Shown here one piece after another: positions 1 through 5,979 of a DNA stretch of 6,439 bases (its first letter is position 1; the number at the start of each line of letters is the position of its first letter). A program made the translations under genes and the position numbers. The notes under the pieces are model-generated. The model saw nothing but the letters and a program-made list of their open reading frames with translations, searched no databases and was not told the DNA's origin. The stretch covers positions 1-6,439 of the forward strand of contig JAGQLZ010000021.1 in assembly GCA_020428895.1 (NCBI GenBank), given 5' to 3'. Origin of the DNA: Candidatus Kaiserbacteria bacterium (GTDB lineage Bacteria > Patescibacteriota > Minisyncoccia > Phycocordibacterales > UBA918).

Positions 1-46
1 TAATGATTTCCAATAAATTAAATTATCTATCAAGATTAGTCTATGT

Positions 47-75
47 TTGCCTATCTGATATACTGTCAATATAAT
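47..75 (+). promoter_or_regulatory. Sigma-70-type promoter of the receiver gene
   Basis: The -10 box is a consensus TATAAT at 70-75. It is preceded by a 17-bp spacer and a -35-like TTGCCT at 47-52, which matches TTGACA at 4 of 6 positions. The predicted transcription start falls at about 82, while the receiver ATG is at 84, so the mRNA would be leaderless or carry only a few leader bases. No Shine-Dalgarno precedes the ATG. A second -10-like TATACT lies at 59-64. Positions 1-46 are AT-rich and contain nothing else I recognise. Confidence 0.65.
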
Positions 76-83
76 TTCATATC

Positions 84-461
84 ATGGCAATAACTAAAAA
101 AATACTAATTGTTGAAGATGTCCCTTATCTAGCTGAATCGCTTAAGGATTTAATGGACTTTAAAGGTTACGAAACTTTTGTATCAAATAGTGGCTTAGAC
201 GGACTGGCTATTGCTCTAGAGAAACATCCTGATTTAATTTTACTTGATATACGTTTACCAGACATTGACGGGTTTGAGGTATTGCGCAGAATTAGACACG
301 ATGCTTGGGGACAAAAAGCCCGAATTCTTTTACTAACCGCCGCTGATGTTTCAGAGGAGTTACCTAATGACATTGATATAGATGAAAACGACATACTACA
401 CAAGTCGCACTGGGGAGTAGAAAATCTAGCAGCTCGAGTTGAAGGAGAATTACTCGATTAA
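84..461 (+). CDS. Stand-alone CheY-like response regulator receiver protein
   Basis: This is a 125-residue protein made of a single receiver domain with no output domain, like CheY or Spo0F. The expected active-site residues are visible: an acidic pair E11-D12 after the first beta strand (ILIVED), the phospho-acceptor D55 in LILLDIRLPD, T85 in the LLLTAAD segment, and K107 in the ILHKSHW segment. It would accept a phosphoryl group from a histidine kinase or possibly from acetyl phosphate, and act through protein contacts rather than DNA binding. The ATG at 84 is the natural start because the domain begins at residue 5 and the promoter lies immediately upstream. The TAA stop is 2 bp from the stop of the convergent histidine kinase, its most obvious candidate partner. 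The pairing is an inference from position. The target of the output is unknown. Confidence 0.93.
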   Translation: MAITKKILIVEDVPYLAESLKDLMDFKGYETFVSNSGLDGLAIALEKHPDLILLDIRLPDIDGFEVLRRIRHDAWGQKARILLLTAADVSEELPNDIDIDENDILHKSHWGVENLAARVEGELLD

Positions 462-463
462 CC

Positions 464-1759
464 CTAAAGCTTGTCTTGATAAGGTAATCTGAAGATGAAG
501 GTGGTACCTTCATCTTCTTTTGAATGATAGTTAATACTCCCTCGCAATATTGAAACCGCCTCTTTTACAATATACAAACCTAAACCTGTTCCGTTTGGTA
601 CTTTACTAACTGCATTGCTAGCTCTGTATAACTTACGAAATATATTTTTTTGTTGAGTTTCAGGTATACCAATACCACTATCTTTTATAATACATTCAAA
701 TTGATTAGCTTCATTAATATAGTATTGAACATTTATTTCTCCATCTGGTTTTGAATATTTAACCGCATTTGAAATAAGATTGGAAATAATATTCTGAAAC
801 AAGCCAGCATCTGTTTGTATAGTTTTAATAGACTTATCGTACTTTCTGTTAATAGTAAGATTCTTATAAACTATTTTAGGAGTTAACTCACTAAATACAC
901 TATCAAATACTGTTTTTACATTTACTTCGGAATACTCTGGAACAAATGTCCCTAATTCAAAACGAGACACCTTAAGAAAATCACTAACTAATCTATCAAT
1001 TGAATTTATACTTTGAATTAATCTATCAATGTAACGTCTTTGATTCTCGCTTAAGGTTTCTGCACCATCTATGGTTAACAATTCAGCATTCCATTTCATA
1101 CCAGCTATCGGTGTCCGCAACTGATGAGAAGCTAGCGACACAAATTCAGTTTTAGCTGCTTCGATTTGTTTATGTTTTTCAATATCAACCAAAGTAACCA
1201 TCGCTCGCTTTACTCCATATTCATCAGTAAATGGAAAAAGTGACATTGAAACCCATTGACTATCTCCCTTATGGGGTTTCAGTTGAATTTCTTCGTCAGT
1301 AAAATATAATCCAATTTTTACTTTGTTTTCAACAACGTTTGTATGATTGTTATCATTTATAAAATAATCTGTAATATTTGTACCCTCCAAGCCTCCTTCA
1401 CTAATTCCAAGAATTCGAAAAGCCGATACATTAGCGGCTGAAATATTTCCTTCAGTATCTACAAGGAGGTAAGGGATTGGGCTGTTTCTAAATACCTCAA
1501 AAAATAAACCTTGAGAATTCAAAATCTTACGATCAAGATCTTCTTCTGCCTTATTAATATGTTTTGTTAAAACATAAGTTTCTAACATTTGTTTACATAA
1601 ATATAAACAAAATGACGCAATCAAAACGAAAATGTAGTCATAGAAACGTAAATGTGTAAAATCAGTAACAAACCATAAGAACAAAGTTATAAATATCACC
1701 ATGAGAATTACCTCAAGTAATATCTGAAGTTTTTTCTTATTTTGGTCGTACCAAATCAT
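464..1759 (-). CDS. Membrane-anchored PAS-domain sensor histidine kinase
   Basis: This 431-residue sensor kinase autophosphorylates on a histidine and passes the phosphate to a receiver aspartate. Two hydrophobic segments at about 12-31 and 40-57 are joined by a loop of only about 8 residues, so there is no extracytoplasmic sensor domain. A cytoplasmic PAS domain follows at about 85-195 (NSPIPYLLVDTEGNISAAN at its start). The HisKA domain carries the H-box ASHQLRTP, with H212 as phospho-acceptor. The ATPase domain shows the N-box NLISNAVKYS (N331), G1 DSGIGIP (360-366), an F-box FRKLYRA, G2 GTGLGLYIVK (390-399) and the terminal GTTF motif. The start ATG lies 2 bp beyond the acetate kinase stop with no Shine-Dalgarno, so translation is probably coupled and the gene probably co-transcribed. 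The residue after H212 is Gln instead of the usual Glu/Asp. The gene ends in TAG, facing the receiver gene. Its ligand is unknown. Confidence 0.93.
   Translation of the reverse strand: MIWYDQNKKKLQILLEVILMVIFITLFLWFVTDFTHLRFYDYIFVLIASFCLYLCKQMLETYVLTKHINKAEEDLDRKILNSQGLFFEVFRNSPIPYLLVDTEGNISAANVSAFRILGISEGGLEGTNITDYFINDNNHTNVVENKVKIGLYFTDEEIQLKPHKGDSQWVSMSLFPFTDEYGVKRAMVTLVDIEKHKQIEAAKTEFVSLASHQLRTPIAGMKWNAELLTIDGAETLSENQRRYIDRLIQSINSIDRLVSDFLKVSRFELGTFVPEYSEVNVKTVFDSVFSELTPKIVYKNLTINRKYDKSIKTIQTDAGLFQNIISNLISNAVKYSKPDGEINVQYYINEANQFECIIKDSGIGIPETQQKNIFRKLYRASNAVSKVPNGTGLGLYIVKEAVSILRGSINYHSKEDEGTTFIFRLPYQDKL
491..521 (+). terminator. Intrinsic terminator of the receiver gene, inside the kinase coding region
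   Basis: A perfect 12-bp inverted repeat has arms GAAGATGAAGGT (491-502) and ACCTTCATCTTC (506-517), with a 3-base loop. On the plus strand it is followed directly by TTTT (518-521). It starts 30 bases after the receiver stop codon, as expected for a Rho-independent terminator. Read on the minus strand the hairpin is followed by AGATTACC without a T-run, so it should act in one direction only. It overlaps codons 415-423 of the histidine kinase. The T-run is short, which lowers certainty about efficiency. Confidence 0.75.
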
Positions 1760-1761
1760 AA

Positions 1762-2946
1762 TTATGATGAACCGTTTTTTATTACTTCTCTAGTAGTGCG
1801 GTACATTTCACCCATTTCGTCAGTCTTCATAACCACCACCTTAACTCGACTGTCAGCCGTGCTAATTACTCCCTCAGCATTAACTAAGCTTTTATTTTTT
1901 TCTTTATCTATAAACACACCTAACTCTTCCATATCAGACATTAACAATTGTCTCAAATACGGATTTCTTACTACTGCGGTAGCTGTTAATACCACCACTT
2001 CTACCCCACCCATTCCGGCCACTAAAGCTCCTAGATTTTTTCTAAAAATATATCGGTAATGATCTATCGCTTTTACGGCAACCTCATCACCTGACGCTCG
2101 TCTCTCTAATACTTGACGCATGTCACTTTCGCCAGTCATACCAACCAATCCACCTTGAGTTTGTAAATAGGTATGTATACCTCGGTGATTTAGTTGTTTA
2201 ACTCGCATAATCTCTACTACTGCGCCCGGATCTATCTCACCTGAACGGCTAACCATAGTCAGACCAGAAGCTGGAGAAAATCCCATCGTAGTATCAAAAC
2301 TTAATCCATTTTTTACAGCAGTGAGACTAGCTCCCCCGCCAATATGAGCTACTACCAAACGTGATGGGTTTTCTCCAGCTACTTTTTCTACCCGTCTTGT
2401 AATTGATTGGACAGACAGTCCGTGATATCCAAAACGATAAATATCGAATTCTTTTGCATCTTGTACAGGAATACTGTAAGTATGCGATTCTGCCGGCATC
2501 GTTTTGTGAAAAGCACTATCTGAGGTCGCTACTAAAACTGCTTTTGGTAAAACTTCTTTAAGCTGATTGATTTCCTTAACAATGTGCGGAATATGTAGTG
2601 GCGCCGCTGGTTCTTTGGATTTTAACTTAGAAATGTAATCTTCATCTATTACAACGTGTTTCTGAAATGCAGTTCCTGGCGCCACCACTCTAATTCCAAC
2701 TATTGCAATCTTGGTATCAGTTATCTCTTCTGAATCTTCAATACGATCAAATACATCATGACAGGCAAAATCAAAAACCTCTTTAGAAATTTTGGACTCT
2801 TTAACTAAGGCAGAATTATTATCAATAGATAAATAATAATCTTGACCGTTTACTTCGTACCGAAAAGATAAAAGCAATCTGTCTTCCGCATATAAAGCGT
2901 ATTTCTTTGAAGTACTACCGGGATTTACTATCAACGTAGTTTCCAT
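1762..2946 (-). CDS. ackA: Acetate kinase, divergent nucleotide-binding motif
   Basis: This is a 394-residue member of the ASKHA acetokinase family, close to the usual 400. It would convert acetyl phosphate and ADP to acetate and ATP. Family features, numbered from this ATG, are the N-terminal phosphate motif NPGSTSKK (8-15), R86, LH at 117-118, D143 and H146 in SDSAFH, H175 in FGYHG, H201 in HIGGGAS, R234 in SRSGEIDP, and E377 in KTDEM. These correspond to R91, H123, D148, H180, H208, R241 and E384 of the Methanosarcina enzyme. Two motifs differ. RVVHGG is RVVAPG (86-91), and the adenosine loop GIGEN is TAVVR (323-327). The ATG at 2946 puts the phosphate motif at the usual distance. A TTG at 2952 would add two residues. 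The start overlaps the phosphoketolase end by 16 bp without a Shine-Dalgarno, implying coupled translation. Butyrate kinase is less likely because DTTMGFSPASG and SRSGEIDP are of the acetate kinase type. Confidence 0.9.
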   Translation of the reverse strand: METTLIVNPGSTSKKYALYAEDRLLLSFRYEVNGQDYYLSIDNNSALVKESKISKEVFDFACHDVFDRIEDSEEITDTKIAIVGIRVVAPGTAFQKHVVIDEDYISKLKSKEPAAPLHIPHIVKEINQLKEVLPKAVLVATSDSAFHKTMPAESHTYSIPVQDAKEFDIYRFGYHGLSVQSITRRVEKVAGENPSRLVVAHIGGGASLTAVKNGLSFDTTMGFSPASGLTMVSRSGEIDPGAVVEIMRVKQLNHRGIHTYLQTQGGLVGMTGESDMRQVLERRASGDEVAVKAIDHYRYIFRKNLGALVAGMGGVEVVVLTATAVVRNPYLRQLLMSDMEELGVFIDKEKNKSLVNAEGVISTADSRVKVVVMKTDEMGEMYRTTREVIKNGSS

Positions 2947-5285
2947 ACCCAATCTGTGATTTCGTCAGGGTCGGCACCATTTTTGATGATATATTCTTTA
3001 TGGTTATCAAGATGTTCTTGATAACGTTTAGTTAACTCAGAAGCTTTAGCTGACGTAATTAAGTTTTGTTTAGCAGCCATTGAAAAAGCTTCCATTGCTA
3101 AGTGATACCGATCTGTCCTGTTACGAACCATCATATCAAAAGGAGTAGTCGTTGAACCCTGCTCAACATAACCTCTAACATCGAATTGATTACCATCAAC
3201 TCCATAGTCGAATAAAACTTGTTTCATAGTCTGTGGGTAGCCATGGAAATTTATCAATACTGGTTTGTCTTCAGTAAAATAGTGACTAATATCATGTCGT
3301 AAGATTCTACAGCCCGAATGACCCATCCCTAAAGCTGATAGTGAAGTAATATTCACAAACCGTAAATTCATTTCAGGAATTTCTTCTTTAATTAATTCAA
3401 TCGCTGCCAAAGTTTCCTTAGTCAAATAATCACCAACCGCTGAGAAAACCATATGTGGGTTATTATCACTAGCAAAATCCCAGATACTTATCCCTTCTGC
3501 CAAATCTTTTTCTGCTTCAGCTTGAGTTCGCCAACACGGTAACGGTCTTTTGCCACAAACCAATACGTTGATTTCCTTTTTTGACTCCATCATTTTTTTG
3601 AAAACAACTAAGGCTGAATTTGCATCAGCTGGGAAATATACGTTGGTAAAACATCCTTGTCGTTGCAATACACCATCGATAAAACCGGGATTTTGATGAG
3701 AAAAACCATTATGTTCCTGTCTCCATCCAGAAGAAGTGAGGATGTAGTTGAGTGACGGAATGTCACCGCGCCACTCTACGTCACGAGCAATATTTAAGAA
3801 CTTAGCGTACTGATCTGCCATACTGGCTACAATCTGTACAAAGGCTTCATACGAAGCAAAAACTGCGTGTCGCCCAGTCAAAACGTATCCCTGCATCAAA
3901 CCTTGCAAACTATGTTCTGACAACATTTCCAAAACTCGACCATCCCAAGCTATATCCTTATCCCATTCTTTGCGAGGCCAAACAAAAGCTCGATTGGTTA
4001 CTTCAAAAACGGGATCAAGTTTATTTGAATAAGTTTCATCCGGTGACATTAAACGAAAATTTCTTTCCGCTTCATTATTACGCATAATGTCACGCATATA
4101 CTCACCGATAAACTGCATGCTACTAGCTTCACCGCAATTCGGGTCATTAAGGAGACAAGTGTTGGCAGTGTGATAGTCTCGAGGATTTGGTAATTTAAGT
4201 GGTTTATAGACAGCTTCTCCACCCATGGTATGTCGACTATCTCCCATCCGTCTATCAGATCTAGGAATTAATGATTCAATATCAGGATCAAAATTTTTAC
4301 CATCAAATAATTCTTCAAAACGGTAAGACCGCATCCACTCTTCCAATAACTTTAATTCTTCTGGATTACTGGCCGCCCCATCAGCAATAACTTGGTGAGA
4401 GTAGTGATTATCTTCTACTTTCTTGTCACCAATATATGGAATACTATTCCACCCTTTTGGCGTTCGCATTACAATCATTGGCCAACTTGGAGTCTCATGC
4501 AAAGAACCTTCTCGAGCACAGTGACGAGTAAAGCGAATGCCCTCAACTGCTGCATCCACAGCTTCCATCATATCTTTATGAACATCTTCACTAGTGTAAG
4601 CATCAACAAAAATCGGAGTGTACCCGTAACCCTTAAAAAGATGTTCAAGTTCCTGATCACTCATACGACCTGGAAAAGTCGGTCCAGAAATCTTATATCC
4701 ATTTACGTGTAAAATAGGTAAAACTGTTCCGTTGGTAGTTGGGTCAAGTAATTTATTTAAATGCCAAGCCGCTGCGGTTGGACCTGTTTCAAATTCTCCA
4801 TCTCCAACTAAACAAGCTACAATTAAATCTGGGTTATCTAACGCTGCTCCATAAGAAGTAGCTAACGCATAGCCAAGCTCACCACCTTCAAGAATTACTC
4901 CTGGAGCTTCTGGGTTACTATGACTTGGAAAACCGTACGGCCAACTAAATTGCTTTGCCATATAAGCAATACCTTCATTATTTCGTGGTACTTTTGGATA
5001 GTATTTTGAAAGAGTTCCTTCGAGGAAAAGATTTGCCTGCACCGCTGGAAAACCATGACCGGGACCTAACACAAACATCATTTCTAAATCATTGGCAATA
5101 ATCGCACGATTTAGATGTGCATAGGTAAAATTAATACCTGGGCAAGTTCCCCAATGACCCAATAACCTAGCTTTTATATGCTCCGGCTTTAAAGGCTCTT
5201 CTAATAAATAATTACCTCGTAAATAAATTTGTACAGCAGACAAATAATCTGCAGCTCTAACGAACTTTTCAAGAACTTCACTCAT
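2931..5285 (-). CDS. xfp: Xylulose-5-phosphate/fructose-6-phosphate phosphoketolase
   Basis: This 784-residue thiamine-diphosphate enzyme is close to the usual family length of about 790-825. It cleaves xylulose-5-P to acetyl phosphate and glyceraldehyde-3-P, and often fructose-6-P to acetyl phosphate and erythrose-4-P. The N-terminal domain shows GHWGTCPG (H44), GPGHGFP (H77), GFPSHSNPEAPG (H122), EGGELGYAL and the diphosphate-binding GDGE (161-164) followed by ETGPTAAAWHLNK. Further on are SHQV (H297), SPDETYSNKL (S420), SYEAF (E480), WRQEHNGFSHQNPG (H525, H530), FHGYP (680-684) and TTTPFDMMVRN. All expected regions are present, so it should be functional. Whether it prefers the C5 or C6 substrate cannot be read from the sequence. 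It ends in tandem in-frame stops, TGA then TAG. It is the first gene of the cluster leading into acetate kinase, which uses its product. An extended -10 promoter lies directly upstream. Confidence 0.96.
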   Translation of the reverse strand: MSEVLEKFVRAADYLSAVQIYLRGNYLLEEPLKPEHIKARLLGHWGTCPGINFTYAHLNRAIIANDLEMMFVLGPGHGFPAVQANLFLEGTLSKYYPKVPRNNEGIAYMAKQFSWPYGFPSHSNPEAPGVILEGGELGYALATSYGAALDNPDLIVACLVGDGEFETGPTAAAWHLNKLLDPTTNGTVLPILHVNGYKISGPTFPGRMSDQELEHLFKGYGYTPIFVDAYTSEDVHKDMMEAVDAAVEGIRFTRHCAREGSLHETPSWPMIVMRTPKGWNSIPYIGDKKVEDNHYSHQVIADGAASNPEELKLLEEWMRSYRFEELFDGKNFDPDIESLIPRSDRRMGDSRHTMGGEAVYKPLKLPNPRDYHTANTCLLNDPNCGEASSMQFIGEYMRDIMRNNEAERNFRLMSPDETYSNKLDPVFEVTNRAFVWPRKEWDKDIAWDGRVLEMLSEHSLQGLMQGYVLTGRHAVFASYEAFVQIVASMADQYAKFLNIARDVEWRGDIPSLNYILTSSGWRQEHNGFSHQNPGFIDGVLQRQGCFTNVYFPADANSALVVFKKMMESKKEINVLVCGKRPLPCWRTQAEAEKDLAEGISIWDFASDNNPHMVFSAVGDYLTKETLAAIELIKEEIPEMNLRFVNITSLSALGMGHSGCRILRHDISHYFTEDKPVLINFHGYPQTMKQVLFDYGVDGNQFDVRGYVEQGSTTTPFDMMVRNRTDRYHLAMEAFSMAAKQNLITSAKASELTKRYQEHLDNHKEYIIKNGADPDEITDWVWKLR

Positions 5286-5291
5286 TACTCT

Positions 5292-5300
5292 AGTATAACA
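5292..5300 (-). promoter_or_regulatory. Extended -10 promoter of the phosphoketolase cluster
   Basis: On the minus strand the sequence reads TGTTATACT, a TG-n-TATACT extended -10 element, ending 6 bases before the phosphoketolase ATG. The predicted transcription start falls on the A of that ATG, implying a leaderless mRNA. The region at the -35 distance (AACGAT) is a poor match, which fits an extended -10 promoter. No Shine-Dalgarno is present between it and the ATG. The rest of the 77-bp gap up to 5362 is AT-rich and shows no convincing terminator for the upstream gene. Confidence 0.6.
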
Positions 5301-5362
5301 AGGACTAGCTCTAAATCGTTTGTTTGACTGTATACAAACTAGTTATGTTTAAATATAAAAAT

Positions 5363-5938
5363 TTATGTAGCATTAGCAATTTCTGTTTCAATTGCTTCAG
5401 CCGTGGTGGTGGCTTTTTTATTAGACGAGGTTGAAGTACTAGTTGTTGAATCAGCATTACCAGTTTCGGTACTAGTAGCAGTCGAAGTAGCAACTGGTTT
5501 TGATTCGGCAACTGGCTCTGGTGCATCTAAGTCTCCCATACCCTGCCCACCTCCATTTGGTCGATTATCTCTTTGGACCGGTATTGTTGTATTAGATCTA
5601 ACCCCATAATCAGTATCAATAACTTCACCACGAGCAATTCGTTCATTACGATCGCTAATAATTTTTTCCGGATTAATTACGCTATCTTCTCTAACTGCCA
5701 ACGTAATTGAAATTGCCGATGTAACAATACACACAAAAAACACTGAAAAAGTCAGCCGATAATGTCGCTTTCTTCTGTTTCTTGATGCCTGCAGAGGGGT
5801 TGGCGCTTTTCTAACAGTACGATTTCCACTGGCTCTTACTGGCCTGGCAGCAATTCTTTTGCTAGTTGACGCGGCTCTTTGCGGTCGAGCTACTTTCCTA
5901 CGCACAACTTTTGCAGGCGAACTCGCCTCTTTTGGCAT
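5363..5938 (-). CDS. Hypothetical single-pass membrane protein, basic N-terminus and Ser/Thr-rich tail
   Basis: I do not recognise this 191-residue protein. Residues 1-61 are strongly basic, rich in Arg/Lys with Ala, Pro and Ser, and contain a repeated ARPxRA element (about 17-22 and 31-36) and a basic cluster SRNRRKRHYR just before the membrane. A hydrophobic helix follows at about 62-82 (LTFSVFFVCIVTSAISITLAV). By the positive-inside rule the N-terminus should be cytoplasmic and the rest outside. The outer part has a mixed charged segment (83-125), a Gly-rich turn (128-135) and a Ser/Thr/Ala/Glu-rich, low-complexity tail (about 140-191), probably disordered and a possible glycosylation target. 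The start ATG has a -10-like box 5 bases upstream and no Shine-Dalgarno. It lies 77 bp upstream of the phosphoketolase on the same strand. The basic arm could bind nucleic acid or acidic lipids, but that is speculation. Confidence 0.75.
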   Translation of the reverse strand: MPKEASSPAKVVRRKVARPQRAASTSKRIAARPVRASGNRTVRKAPTPLQASRNRRKRHYRLTFSVFFVCIVTSAISITLAVREDSVINPEKIISDRNERIARGEVIDTDYGVRSNTTIPVQRDNRPNGGGQGMGDLDAPEPVAESKPVATSTATSTETGNADSTTSTSTSSNKKATTTAEAIETEIANAT

Positions 5939-5943
5939 ATTAG

Positions 5944-5949
5944 ATTATG
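5944..5949 (-). promoter_or_regulatory. -10 box of the hypothetical membrane protein
   Basis: CATAAT on the minus strand matches TATAAT at 5 of 6 positions and ends 5 bases before the ATG at 5938. The predicted start of transcription is within a base or so of the start codon. I found no good -35 box (CTACTT at 17-bp spacing), so this call is weaker than the other two minus- and plus-strand promoters above. Confidence 0.4.
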
Positions 5950-5958
5950 GTGTACCAT
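5947..5958. repeat. Short inverted repeat between divergent genes
   Basis: ATGGT-GT-ACCAT has 5-bp arms around a 2-bp centre. It overlaps the -10 box of the minus-strand gene and lies just upstream of the -10-like box of the plus-strand gene. It could be an operator acting on both, but arms this short arise easily by chance. Confidence 0.25.
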
Positions 5959-5963
5959 CTACA

Positions 5964-5969
5964 TATAAG
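5964..5969 (+). promoter_or_regulatory. Possible -10 box of the DUF1295 gene
   Basis: TATAAG matches TATAAT at 5 of 6 positions and ends 10 bases before the ATG at 5980, predicting a leader of about 4 bases. The -35 region at 17-bp spacing (TAGATT) is poor. The 41-bp gap between the divergent genes must contain both promoters, so a promoter is expected here. Confidence 0.4.
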
Positions 5970-5979
5970 TAGCTGATAC

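Noticed and set aside
167..403. Open frame antisense to the receiver gene
   Set aside because: It is an antisense shadow of a clear receiver domain, with no family features of its own.
434..457. Inverted repeat TCGAGT-N12-ACTCGA as a terminator for the minus-strand kinase gene
   Set aside because: Only a 6-bp stem with a 12-base loop and no adjacent T-run on the minus strand; it also lies inside the receiver coding region. I found no convincing terminator for the kinase operon.
1742..2059. Open frame on the plus strand antisense to acetate kinase
   Set aside because: Composition is typical of an antisense shadow (Thr/Ser/Pro/Ile-rich), and the opposite strand holds a conserved gene.
2931..2933. 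TGA read as glycine, as in Gracilibacteria/Absconditabacteria
   Set aside because: None of the genes contains an in-frame TGA, and conserved glycines are GGN. The phosphoketolase TGA is backed up by a TAG, so the stop itself is not decisive, but the codon usage is.
1762..2946. Butyrate kinase, suggested by the N-terminal NPGSTSKK
   Set aside because: The central motifs (DTTMGFSPASG, SRSGEIDP, GLVGMTGESDMR) and the 394-residue length are of the acetate kinase type, and the neighbour makes acetyl phosphate.
4392..4712. Open frame on the plus strand inside phosphoketolase
   Set aside because: It lies entirely antisense to conserved phosphoketolase motifs and shows no recognisable domain.
5322..5339. 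GTTTG-N8-CAAAC inverted repeat upstream of phosphoketolase as an operator
   Set aside because: Five-bp arms in an AT-rich gap are expected by chance, and the arms do not extend. The TATACAGTCAA element inside it is reported separately.
5311..5609. Two open frames overlapping the hypothetical membrane protein (5311-5526 minus, 5403-5609 plus)
   Set aside because: Both are products of the low-complexity Ser/Thr-coding repeat read in other frames (Leu/Gln- or Val-rich). The 191-residue frame has a sensible membrane-protein layout and a promoter.
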